From Labedaea rhizosphaerae (lineage in GTDB: Bacteria > Actinomycetota > Actinomycetes > Mycobacteriales > Pseudonocardiaceae), in NCBI RefSeq assembly GCF_004362825.1, contig NZ_SNXZ01000002.1, positions 372,001-436,000 on the forward strand: a stretch of DNA of 64,000 bases, given 5' to 3'. Both the position numbers and the translations under genes were made by a program. The notes below the pieces were generated by a model. That model was not told the origin of the DNA. It saw nothing but the letters and a program-made list of their open reading frames with translations, and ran no database searches. Shown here piece by piece: positions 34,912-47,340 of the stretch. The stretch's first letter is position 1, and each line of letters starts with the position of its first letter.

Positions 34912-35736
34912 TCAAGCATCGGCGCGGCGCAACCTCCAAGCGGCGAATCCGATCAGGACGACCGCGTAGGCGCACATCACCGCGAAACCGGTCCAGGGTG
35001 ACAAGGGGTGGGCAACACCGTAGGTGCCGTCGATCAGCATGCCGCCGGCGTTGGAGGGCAGGTACTGCACGAAGTGGTCCGTCCACGACGCAGGCAGCAG
35101 CATGGTCAGCGGTGGCACGACGAAGAACACCGCGACGAAGGTGGAGATCGCCGCCGCGGTGTTGCGCAGTACGGCACCCAGTGCGAGCGCGGTTATCGCG
35201 GCCACGCTCAGGTACAACGCGGCGCCGATGATCGAACGCAGGGCACCCGGGTCGGACAGCGAGGCGTCGAGGTGTTTCCCGCTCAGCAGGAGCTGGCCGA
35301 TGGTGAACGCGGTGATGCTGCTGGCCAACATGGTCAGGAACACCGCGCCCGCGCACACCGCGAGCTTCGCCCACAGCATCGGCAGCCGCGCGGGCACGAC
35401 GGCCAGCGAGGCGCGGATCATGCCCGTGCTGTACTCACCGGTGATCACCAGGACCCCGAGGACCCCGATGGCCAGCTGCGCGAAGAAGGTCCCGGTCAGA
35501 CTGGCCGAGGTCGCGGTCTGACCCGGATCGAAGCCCTGGGCCTGGCCGGCCTGGATACCGGAGAACAGGGCGCCGAGCCCGATCATGAAGACGACCGCGA
35601 GCAGCAGGGTGTAGAGCGTCGAGCGCAGTGAGCGGAACTTCGTCCATTCCGAACGAATCACGCGTAGCTGCGTTACGCGCAGCCCGTGGTGGTCCGGTCT
35701 GATCGGCGTCGGGGCCGGCTCGAGCGTTGCGGTCAT
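34912..35736 (-). CDS. ABC-2 type transporter permease
   Basis: A 274-residue membrane subunit of an ABC exporter. It has about six hydrophobic helices (about 42-62, 82-110, 125-150, 165-185, 195-215, 245-265) and a cytoplasmic N-terminus with RVIRSEWTKFRSLRSTL, a segment typical of ABC-2 permeases paired with DrrA/BcrA-like ATPases. The conserved TGEYSTGMIRASLAVVP block follows. The start codon overlaps the ATPase stop by 4 nt (ATGA), so the two subunits are coupled. The substrate is unknown; many such pairs export peptides or confer resistance. Confidence 0.88.
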   Translation of the reverse strand: MTATLEPAPTPIRPDHHGLRVTQLRVIRSEWTKFRSLRSTLYTLLLAVVFMIGLGALFSGIQAGQAQGFDPGQTATSASLTGTFFAQLAIGVLGVLVITGEYSTGMIRASLAVVPARLPMLWAKLAVCAGAVFLTMLASSITAFTIGQLLLSGKHLDASLSDPGALRSIIGAALYLSVAAITALALGAVLRNTAAAISTFVAVFFVVPPLTMLLPASWTDHFVQYLPSNAGGMLIDGTYGVAHPLSPWTGFAVMCAYAVVLIGFAAWRLRRADA

Positions 35737-36671
35737 GACGCCACCGTCTCGGTGTGGGGGTCGGCGCTGGTGGTGGTGCGGTATTCGATGGAGTCGCTGG
35801 TCAGTTCCATGAATGCCTGTTCCAGTGAGGCCTGCTGGACGGTCAGTTCGTAGATGGGCAGGTGGGCCTGCCACGCGATCGTGCCGATGTGTTGCGCGGT
35901 CAGGCCGTCGACGTGCAGGACATCGGGCTGACCGGCGGAGATGGTGATGTCCGGGGCGATCAGCAGTTCGCGCAGCCGAGACGCCTCGGGCGTGCGGACG
36001 GTGACGGTGCTGGCCGAGGCTCGGGCGATGAACTCCGCGACCGTGGTGTCGGCCATGAGCTTGCCCCGGCCGATCACGACCAACCGCGTCGCGGTTTGCG
36101 CCATCTCGCTCATCAGGTGCGAGGACACGAACACCGTGTGCCCATCGGCGGCCAGGCTCTTGAGCATGGTGCGCATCCACAACACACCTTCGGGGTCCAG
36201 GCCGTTGGACGGTTCGTCCAGCACCACGGTCTGCGGGTTGCCCAGCAGGGCCGAGGCGACGCCCAGTCGCTGTCCCATGCCGAGGCTGAAGCCGCCGACC
36301 CGGGTACCGGCCACGCTCCGAAGTCCGACCAGGTCGATCACCTCGTCGACGCGCTTGCTGCTGACGCCGTTGGTCTGCGCCAGTGCGAGCAGGTGGTTGC
36401 GGGCCGACCGGCCGGTGTGTACCGCTTTGGCCTCGAGCAGCACACCCAACTCGGCCATCGGCGCTCGACAGGACCGGTAACGGCGGTCGTTGACGACGAC
36501 ATCCCCGGCGGTCGGCCGGTCCAGCCCCGCGATCATCCGCATCGTGGTGGATTTCCCGGCCCCGTTGGGGCCGAGGAACCCCGTGACCATTCCCGGGTGC
36601 ACGACGAAACTCACCCCGTCCACGGCAAGTTTCTCTCCATAGCGTTTGGAGAGGTTCTTCACTTCGATCAT
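35733..36671 (-). CDS. ABC transporter ATP-binding protein
   Basis: A 312-residue ATPase subunit. Walker A GPNGAGKST is near residue 40. The ABC signature is FSLGMGQRLG, Walker B is TVVLDEPSNGLDP and the switch His is in FVSSHLMSEM. The 90-residue C-terminal extension (ASASTVTVRTPEASRL...) is typical of DrrA/BcrA-type exporters. It pairs with the overlapping permease gene downstream. ATG at 36671 directly precedes MIEVKNLSKRYG. The promoter must lie in the 449-bp gap upstream. Confidence 0.94.
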   Translation of the reverse strand: MIEVKNLSKRYGEKLAVDGVSFVVHPGMVTGFLGPNGAGKSTTMRMIAGLDRPTAGDVVVNDRRYRSCRAPMAELGVLLEAKAVHTGRSARNHLLALAQTNGVSSKRVDEVIDLVGLRSVAGTRVGGFSLGMGQRLGVASALLGNPQTVVLDEPSNGLDPEGVLWMRTMLKSLAADGHTVFVSSHLMSEMAQTATRLVVIGRGKLMADTTVAEFIARASASTVTVRTPEASRLRELLIAPDITISAGQPDVLHVDGLTAQHIGTIAWQAHLPIYELTVQQASLEQAFMELTSDSIEYRTTTSADPHTETVAS

Positions 36672-37120
36672 TCCGTGGCCTTCCCTGTCATCTTGGCGAG
36701 CAAAGTGGAACGGGAGTACTGGCCATCGACGACGGCAGGCGTGTCGCAACTTTCATGACCACAACAGCGAAGGCAAGGCAACGCACGGCACCTCGGCGTG
36801 TCACGGGAGCACCTGCGGTGCTGCCGGAGGCGAGCTCAGCCAGGAGGGGCCATCGCCGCGCCACCAAGCGGGCGCGAGCCTTTCGCGCTCAACGGCGGAC
36901 AGGCGGTCCGATGCCGACGGGATGCCGAGAGCCACCAAAACCGGTGAGTCACCTGAGCATGCACCTTTTGCCACCAGAAGTACATACAGTAACGGTGGCC
37001 GTCACACCACGTGGAACGAATTTCCGGTCGCCGAACCCACTGTCAGTCACCGACCAGACTGAATATCGGTACCGCTTGATTGGATTTTCCAACACCGCCA
37101 CCATCGAAAAGCGGGCGGCA
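36672..37120. other. Intergenic region, no gene seen
   Basis: 449 bp between the ABC ATPase start and the end of the HTH regulator gene, both on the minus strand. GC is lower than in flanking genes, especially 36960-37120. Frames through it lack codon bias and ribosome sites. It must contain the ABC operon promoter; no clear terminator hairpin was found. Confidence 0.6.
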
Positions 37121-37825
37121 CTACTTCTTTTCGGCCGGCGTTGCGGGTCGGAGCGCTACGCAGCATTCGCCGGCGCGGGGGTCCAGGACCGCTTCGACGG
37201 TGGGTGCCCGCAGACCGTCGAGCAGGCCGCTGAGGAAGGCCTGGTTGATCTGGCACACGAGGTCGGGGGCCTTCGCGGCCAGCGGGTGGAACGGGCAGTT
37301 GCGCAGCCGCAGGCAGGTCGAGGCTTCGCGGTCCGGCTCGAAGCCGTGGCGTTCGACCACGACCGAGGCGATGGTGAGGGCCCGTTCGGCGCCGAGGCGA
37401 CCGGGCCGGTGCCGGGCGCGTTCGGCAGCGCCGAGAGCCTCGCCGTGCCGGCGGGCAGCGCGCAGCGCGGCGTCGCGAGCGGTCTCACCGCCACCATGGT
37501 CGAGGACGGCGTCCAGCAAGATCTCGGCCAGGACGTCGTGCTGGCGGGGTGGGATGCTGACCCGCACCTCGAGGTCGGAGGGTTCGTACACCTTGGGCGC
37601 ACGCCCGACCTTCGGCACGCCGCCGACGAATTCGTAGCGCGTGCGCAGCAGTCCGGCCACGACCAGCTTGTCCAGGTGGAACGCCGCCAGCTTGCGGGAG
37701 ATCCCGACCGCCCCGGCCGCCTCGTCGCGGGTGACCGGGTGCCGGGCCTGCCGGATGTGGGCGTACATGTCGCGCCGCAAGGGATCGTCCAGCGCCGCGA
37801 GCGCGCCGATCGGATCCTGGCCCAT
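37121..37825 (-). CDS. HTH regulator with C-terminal cysteine cluster (ArsR/SufR-like)
   Basis: A 234-residue DNA-binding protein. Residues about 10-65 form a winged helix (DPLRRDMYAHIR, TRDEAAGAVGISRKLAAFHLDKLV). The C-terminal half carries cysteines in CLRLRNCPFHP, DLVCQIN and GECCVAL, a layout reminiscent of SufR-type regulators that hold an iron-sulfur cluster and sense redox state. The spacing is not the exact SufR pattern (first gap 5, second 13 residues). GC-rich codon use and conserved domains support the gene. It is divergent from the DUF2231 membrane-protein gene across 115 bp and may control it. Confidence 0.8.
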   Translation of the reverse strand: MGQDPIGALAALDDPLRRDMYAHIRQARHPVTRDEAAGAVGISRKLAAFHLDKLVVAGLLRTRYEFVGGVPKVGRAPKVYEPSDLEVRVSIPPRQHDVLAEILLDAVLDHGGGETARDAALRAARRHGEALGAAERARHRPGRLGAERALTIASVVVERHGFEPDREASTCLRLRNCPFHPLAAKAPDLVCQINQAFLSGLLDGLRAPTVEAVLDPRAGECCVALRPATPAEKK

Positions 37826-37940
37826 GGTCGCAGGCTAGCACCGACACGCATGAACGTAACTCCGATCGGGTACCGCTCACCTGCCCAGCTTGACCGCCAC
37901 GAGCAATAAGACCAAACTTTGTTGGCGAAAAGGAGTCGAC

Positions 37941-38462
37941 ATGACGAACGATCTCGAGCAGGCGAAACAGCCGGTGAGCGCGGCGCTGGCCGGGCCGTAC
38001 GGCCACCCGTTCCACCCGATCCTGGTGACGGTGCCCATCGGCGCCTGGGTCAGCAGCCTGGTCTTCGACATCGGGTCGCGGATCGTCGACGATCCGGGTT
38101 TCCTGGCGCGGGGATCGCTGTGGCTCATCGCGATCGGCGTCATCGGCGCGCTCGCCGCGGCGATGGTCGGCGTCCTCGACCTGATGGCGATCCCCACCGG
38201 CACCCGGGCGTTCCGCACCGGGTTGACGCACATGGGCCTCAACCTCACCGTCACCGTCGCCTACATCGTCGCGTTCTTCTGGCGCCGGGCCACCTCCGCG
38301 GGCCCGGGACCGGTGGCGATCGGCCCGCTCGTCCTGTCGGTGGCCGCCCTCGTCGCCCTCGCCGCGTCGGGCTACCTCGGCGGGAAGCTGGCCTACCACT
38401 ACGGCGTCCGCGTCGCCGCCGAGTCCACGCAGGCGCAGGGATACACCCGCTCCGCGGCCTGA
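37941..38462 (+). CDS. DUF2231 integral membrane protein
   Basis: A 173-residue protein with four membrane helices (about 28-46, 55-80, 95-113, 123-146). The motif GHPFHPILVTVPIGAW near the N-terminus is diagnostic of DUF2231, where the conserved His residues may bind a metal or haem. Family members are often found with redox or stress genes. AAGGAG lies 5 nt before the ATG. It lies 36 bp ahead of another small membrane-protein gene and is probably co-transcribed with it; the divergent HTH regulator is a likely controller. Confidence 0.85.
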   Translation: MTNDLEQAKQPVSAALAGPYGHPFHPILVTVPIGAWVSSLVFDIGSRIVDDPGFLARGSLWLIAIGVIGALAAAMVGVLDLMAIPTGTRAFRTGLTHMGLNLTVTVAYIVAFFWRRATSAGPGPVAIGPLVLSVAALVALAASGYLGGKLAYHYGVRVAAESTQAQGYTRSAA

Positions 38463-38498
38463 GACGTTCGTCCACCACCACACCAGAGGAGACCGATC

Positions 38499-38915
38499 AT
38501 GGACATCGCCGCACTGATCGCCTGGCTGGTCACCGCCGGAGGCGGCTTCGTCATGCTGGGCACCTGGATCGCCAAGGGCGGTACCCGAGCACCGGAGACC
38601 ACCCGCTTGTCCCCGGGGCTGGTGTTCGGGCACTTCGGTATCGCCGCGGTCGGCCTCGTCCTGTGGATCGTGTACCTGTTCGCCGACAGCCGCGCGCTCG
38701 CGTGGATCGCGTTCATCCTCCTGGTCCCGGTCGCCTTGCTGGGTTTCACGATGTTCGCCCGCTGGCTGCCCGGCTACCGCGCCCGCACCGCGTCGACCGG
38801 TGAAGCGGCGCCGGAGCAACGCTTCCCCGTCGCCGTGGTCGGGGCCCACGGACTGCTCGCAGTCACGACCGTCGTCCTCGTCCTGCTCGCGGCCCTCGGC
38901 GTCGGCGGCAGCTGA
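38499..38915 (+). CDS. Small integral membrane protein
   Basis: A 138-residue protein with four hydrophobic helices (about 5-25, 42-62, 67-88, 112-134) and short polar loops; the family is not recognised. GLVFGHFGIAAVGLVLW and a His in VVGAHGLLAV are its most conserved-looking parts. GAGGAG lies about 8 nt before the ATG. It follows the DUF2231 gene by 36 bp in an evident operon and ends 10 bp from the convergent aminotransferase gene, which marks the boundary of the NRPS block. Confidence 0.75.
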   Translation: MDIAALIAWLVTAGGGFVMLGTWIAKGGTRAPETTRLSPGLVFGHFGIAAVGLVLWIVYLFADSRALAWIAFILLVPVALLGFTMFARWLPGYRARTASTGEAAPEQRFPVAVVGAHGLLAVTTVVLVLLAALGVGGS

Positions 38916-38925
38916 TTCCCTCGGG

Positions 38926-40077
38926 TCATCCGGTCCGGTCGGCCAGGAAGCGTTCGATGCGGTCGAGCGCGTCCCGCGTCGCGGCCGGGTCGCGTACGAA
39001 TGTCATCCGCAGCCACCGGTCCTCGCCGCCCTCGGCGAAGAAGGTTTCGCCCGGCGCGACGAGGACGCCGGCCCGCTCGACCAGGTCGCGGCACAACGCG
39101 CCGGCCGGGACGCCGAGCGGCCGGGTGTCGGCCATGAGGAACCAGCCGCCCTCCGGGCGGAACACCGCGAAGCCCATCGCGGTCAGCCGGTCCACCATCA
39201 GGTCCCGCTGCTGCTGGACCCAGGACCTGTTGTCCCCCAGCGAGTCCAGGGCCAACGCGGCCGCGCCGTGCTGCATCGGGCGGTTCGTGCCGATGGTCGT
39301 GCGCTCGTGCACCCGGCGGATCGCCGACGTGGTGGCCGGGTCGGCCACGCAGAAGCCGATGCGCCAACCGGTGGCGTTGAGCGTCTTGGACAGGCTGCCG
39401 GCCAGCACCACGTGCTCCCGTCCGCCCGGCAACGACAGCGGCGACCGGTGGCGCGCCCCGTCGAACACGTAGTGGTCGTACACCTCGTCGGTGACGCACA
39501 CGAGGCCGCGCTCGCGGCACAACCGCAGCACTCCCCCGACCTCCGCGGCATCGAACACCCGGCCGGTCGGGTTGTGCGGCGTGTTCAGGATGATCGCCCT
39601 GGTGCGCGCCGACACCGCGGCGGCCAGGTCGGCCGGGTCGAGGCGCCAGCCATCGGTGCGCAGCCCGACGACGACGGGAACGGCACCGACCAGCTCCACC
39701 ATGCCGACGTAGCTCTCGTAACACGGCTGCACGACGACTACCTCGTCGCCGGGGTCGGTCACGGCGAGCAGCGTCGCGAACAACGCCTCGGTGGCGCCGC
39801 ACGTGATGGTCAGCTCGGTCGCCGGGTCCACGTCGATCCCATGGGTACGCCTGAGCCCCGCCGCCAGCGCGGCACGCAGTTCGGGCAGGCCGGCCGGGTC
39901 GGCGTACTGGTGCCGGCCCGCCCGCAGCGCCGCCACGGCCGCGTCCACGACCGGTGCCGGCGGGTCCGCTGCCGGGATACCCAGGGCGATGTCGATGGCC
40001 TTGACCCGTTCGGCCACCCGCAGCAGTTCGGTCAGCTCCATCCCGGCGACCCGGGTGCAGCGCCGGGAAACGCGCAT
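38926..40077 (-). CDS. PLP-dependent class I/II aminotransferase
   Basis: A 383-residue fold-type I aminotransferase. It would convert a 2-oxo acid to the amino acid. The PLP Lys is in SLSKTLNATGWRIGF (about residue 235), the NPTG motif in HNPTGRVF, and a C-terminal Arg in WLRMTFVRDP could bind the substrate carboxylate. The family includes kynurenine, aromatic and methionine aminotransferases, so side-chain preference is open. It is the last gene of the operon synthase-like, methyltransferase, aminotransferase. Its start overlaps the methyltransferase stop by 1 nt (TGATG); an alternative ATG at 40041 would remove 12 basic residues. The context says it finishes a tailor-made amino acid for the NRPS. 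Confidence 0.9.
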   Translation of the reverse strand: MRVSRRCTRVAGMELTELLRVAERVKAIDIALGIPAADPPAPVVDAAVAALRAGRHQYADPAGLPELRAALAAGLRRTHGIDVDPATELTITCGATEALFATLLAVTDPGDEVVVVQPCYESYVGMVELVGAVPVVVGLRTDGWRLDPADLAAAVSARTRAIILNTPHNPTGRVFDAAEVGGVLRLCRERGLVCVTDEVYDHYVFDGARHRSPLSLPGGREHVVLAGSLSKTLNATGWRIGFCVADPATTSAIRRVHERTTIGTNRPMQHGAAALALDSLGDNRSWVQQQRDLMVDRLTAMGFAVFRPEGGWFLMADTRPLGVPAGALCRDLVERAGVLVAPGETFFAEGGEDRWLRMTFVRDPAATRDALDRIERFLADRTG

Positions 40078-41105
40078 CAGCCCGCGGTGATCTCGTAATA
40101 GGCAAAGCGGAATCCGGTGTTCGGGGCGGAGAACACCCGGTCGCACCGCAGGCCGGCTTTGCCGATGACCTCGAGCCACTGGTCCAGTGGCCGCGGAAAA
40201 CCCTGGTCGGTGAGCACGTGCACGAGGAAGAAGTCGGCGTCCTTCTCGTCGGCGAACATTTCCGGTTCGCACAACAGGAACACCTTGCCGGCCGTGAGCA
40301 ATTCGGCGTAGCGGCCCAGCAGTTCGACGACGGCGCCCTCGCCGTCGCGGAAGTGCTCGTGCAGCGCGCCGACGGCGACCACGAAGTCCGTGTCCACCGC
40401 CGCGGCCGGCCACGTCTGCGGCTGGAACGCGTCCCCGACCACGAAGGACGCCCGGTCGGCGAGACCCTCGGCGCGGGCGCGCTCGGCGGCGAAGTCGATC
40501 GCGTCGGTCGCGATGTCCAGCCCCACTCCCGACATGGCCGGGTCGTCGCGGCACAGGTCCAGCACGAGCCCGCCCGTGCCGCAGCCGAGGTCGAGCACGC
40601 TGTGGGCGCCGTGCTCGCGCATCAACCGACGCACCAGGTCCGACCCGAAGCTGCGGAACAGCACCTCGCAGCGCCGGCCCAGTGCCTCGGTGTCCCGCTC
40701 GACGTCCACGCCGTAGCGCTGCCGGCCGGTGAGCATCGCGTCGATGCCGTGCAGGACCGGCCCGTAGGCCTCCACGTAGTAGCCCAGCAACGACTCCGGC
40801 AGTTCCGCGAGCAGGGCGGCGCCCCGGTCGGTCGTGCGCCACGCGTCGCCTTCGCGTTCCAGCAAGCCACGCACGGCGAGGAACTCCAGCACCCCGCGCA
40901 GCAACGACTCCGAGCCTCCCGCGGGCACCAGGGCCGCCAGCTCCGTCCAGTCGCGCGACAAGCGCCGCGCCACCCCGGCGCGGGCGAGGCCGACCACCGC
41001 GGTGCACAGCACGTACGAGGCGGCCAGTTCACCCACCCGCGCCGTTGCCATCTGCTGCCAGGCGTCCTGCACCGCCGGGTCGAGGACCTCCACCGACTCC
41101 GCCAT
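40077..41105 (-). CDS. SAM-dependent methyltransferase (O-methyltransferase fold)
   Basis: A 342-residue methyltransferase. An N-terminal winged-helix dimerization domain (about 20-100) is followed by a Rossmann domain with the SAM motif VLDLGCGTGG (about 170). It has no carrier or other fused domain. Related enzymes with this fold include the 2-oxo-acid C-methyltransferases that make beta-methyl amino acids, for example MppJ of mannopeptimycin. Its position between an isopropylmalate-synthase-like gene and an aminotransferase supports a keto-acid substrate, but O-methylation of a tailored residue is also possible. The ATG at 41105 follows GGGAGG. The upstream gene overlaps it by 77 nt, giving tight coupling. 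Confidence 0.85.
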   Translation of the reverse strand: MAESVEVLDPAVQDAWQQMATARVGELAASYVLCTAVVGLARAGVARRLSRDWTELAALVPAGGSESLLRGVLEFLAVRGLLEREGDAWRTTDRGAALLAELPESLLGYYVEAYGPVLHGIDAMLTGRQRYGVDVERDTEALGRRCEVLFRSFGSDLVRRLMREHGAHSVLDLGCGTGGLVLDLCRDDPAMSGVGLDIATDAIDFAAERARAEGLADRASFVVGDAFQPQTWPAAAVDTDFVVAVGALHEHFRDGEGAVVELLGRYAELLTAGKVFLLCEPEMFADEKDADFFLVHVLTDQGFPRPLDQWLEVIGKAGLRCDRVFSAPNTGFRFAYYEITAG

Positions 41106-42378
41106 CTCGCGTTCCCTCCCGTTGTCGTGATTGCTCGCCGGCCGGTTCCGCCCGCGCGACGATGGCCAGCAACTCCGCGTCGCTGAGCACCCGCGTCGCC
41201 CCCGCGACCGCGTCGCGGATGCGCTGCACGAGCGGCGAATCCGCCGCGATGTCGTGGGCGCGCAACCAGTGCACGATGTTCGCGCGCCCGCTGCCCGGGC
41301 CGACCTCGATCCGTTGCCGCACCCCGACCCGCCCGGCCGGGATCCCGGCGTAGACCCGCTCGGCGAGCCAGTTGTCGCCCGACTCCCGCGCCTTGCTGAT
41401 CGCGGCGGCGTGCACGCCGGTGGCCGTGCGGTAGACGTCCGCGCCGAAGAAGGGGTGGTTGGCCGGGATCGGCACGCCGCAGCTGCGCGCCACCAGCGCG
41501 CAGTACCGGGGCAGCTGCGCCGGGTCGAACGAGCGCCAGCCGATGTCGTCGAGGTTGACCAGCAACTGCTCCAGCGCCGCGTTGCCGGCGCGCTCGCCGA
41601 TGCCCAGGGCGCTGCCGTGCACGCGGTCCGCGCCGGACTGCGCGGCCGCGAGCGAGTTCGCCACCGCGAGCCCGCGGTCGTTGTGGCCGTGCCAGTCGAT
41701 CCCCACGTCCGGGAAACCGCGGTCGGCGAGCCCGGCGCGGACCGCGGTGACGAGCGCGGCCGCACCCCACGGCGTGGCGTGCCCGACGGTGTCGCACACG
41801 CAGACGCGCTCGGCGCCCTCGACGAGCCCGGCCGCGTACACGTCGAGGGTCATGTCCAGCTTCGAGCGGGTGGTGTCCTCGGTGACCAGGCAGACGCGCA
41901 GCCCTTCACGGCGGGCGAAGGCGACCGCGTCACGCACGTCGGCGAGCACCTTCGCCGCCGACCAGCCCTCGACGTACAGCCGGATGGGGCTCGTGCCCAC
42001 GAACGCCATGACCCACATCGGCAGGCCGGAATCCTGGGCCGCCCGGGCCACCGCGGCGATGTCCGCGCGCACGGTGCGTGCGGCGCAGGACGCGCTGAGG
42101 CCCAGCCGCTCGGTGCGGATCTCCTCGGCCAGTCGCCGGACCTGGCGCGCCGCGACCGGCCCGGTCACCGGCATGCCGAGATCGACGCTGTCCACCCCGA
42201 TGCGGTGCATCAGGTGCAGCAGCTCCAGCCGTTCGGGCAGCGTCGGCTGGGTGACCGACGGCGACTGCAGGCCGTCGCGCAGGGTCTCGTCGTGGACCTG
42301 CACCGGGCGCGACGGTGCCGCCGGGCGCGCGAGGTCGTTCCAATTCTCGATGAACTGAGCGGGCGCTGCGCTATTCAT
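41029..42378 (-). CDS. 2-isopropylmalate synthase/homocitrate synthase-like enzyme
   Basis: A 449-residue HMGL-like acyl transferase that would condense acetyl-CoA with a 2-oxo acid. The catalytic DETLRDGLQ near the N-terminus and the metal site DWHGHNDRG (about 215) are intact, and GSALGIGERAGN matches the family GxGERxGN motif. It lacks the roughly 130-residue leucine-binding regulatory domain of LeuA, so it should escape leucine feedback. With LeuC/D/B-like genes at 56196-59212 and the aminotransferase it completes a one-carbon chain-extension set. The accepted keto acid (aromatic, branched or other) is not readable. The ATG at 42378 is preferred; an in-frame ATG at 42450 would enter the NRPS promoter. 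It overlaps the methyltransferase gene by 77 nt. Confidence 0.88.
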   Translation of the reverse strand: MNSAAPAQFIENWNDLARPAAPSRPVQVHDETLRDGLQSPSVTQPTLPERLELLHLMHRIGVDSVDLGMPVTGPVAARQVRRLAEEIRTERLGLSASCAARTVRADIAAVARAAQDSGLPMWVMAFVGTSPIRLYVEGWSAAKVLADVRDAVAFARREGLRVCLVTEDTTRSKLDMTLDVYAAGLVEGAERVCVCDTVGHATPWGAAALVTAVRAGLADRGFPDVGIDWHGHNDRGLAVANSLAAAQSGADRVHGSALGIGERAGNAALEQLLVNLDDIGWRSFDPAQLPRYCALVARSCGVPIPANHPFFGADVYRTATGVHAAAISKARESGDNWLAERVYAGIPAGRVGVRQRIEVGPGSGRANIVHWLRAHDIAADSPLVQRIRDAVAGATRVLSDAELLAIVARAEPAGEQSRQREGTRDGGVGGGPRPGGAGRLAADGNGAGG

Positions 42379-42460
42379 GTCACCCCAATATCGCACGGTG
42401 CTATCCGCGCCGATTAGCCGATCGATGATTTTGCCCGCTCCGCCTTGCACAAAACTATAT

Positions 42461-42489
42461 TTGCCGTGCCCGGCATGAATTGCTAGCGT
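42461..42489 (+). promoter_or_regulatory. Promoter of the NRPS operon, TTGCCG-N17-TAGCGT
   Basis: TTGCCG (42461-42466) and TAGCGT (42484-42489) are 17 bp apart, identical in both hexamers and spacing to 13263-13291. Transcription would begin near 42496, just after an in-frame ATG at 42493, which argues for the GTG at 42553 as the NRPS start. The region is divergent with the synthase-like gene. Confidence 0.55.
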
Positions 42490-42552
42490 CCGATGGGTTC
42501 ACAGTTCGCCGTCAATTGTTGCGATTATTCCGATCGCGAGGGGGCGCCGGGG

Positions 42553-47316
<4,764 letters not shown>

Positions 47317-47340
47317 CCGAGGACGATGAGGACGCAAGCC

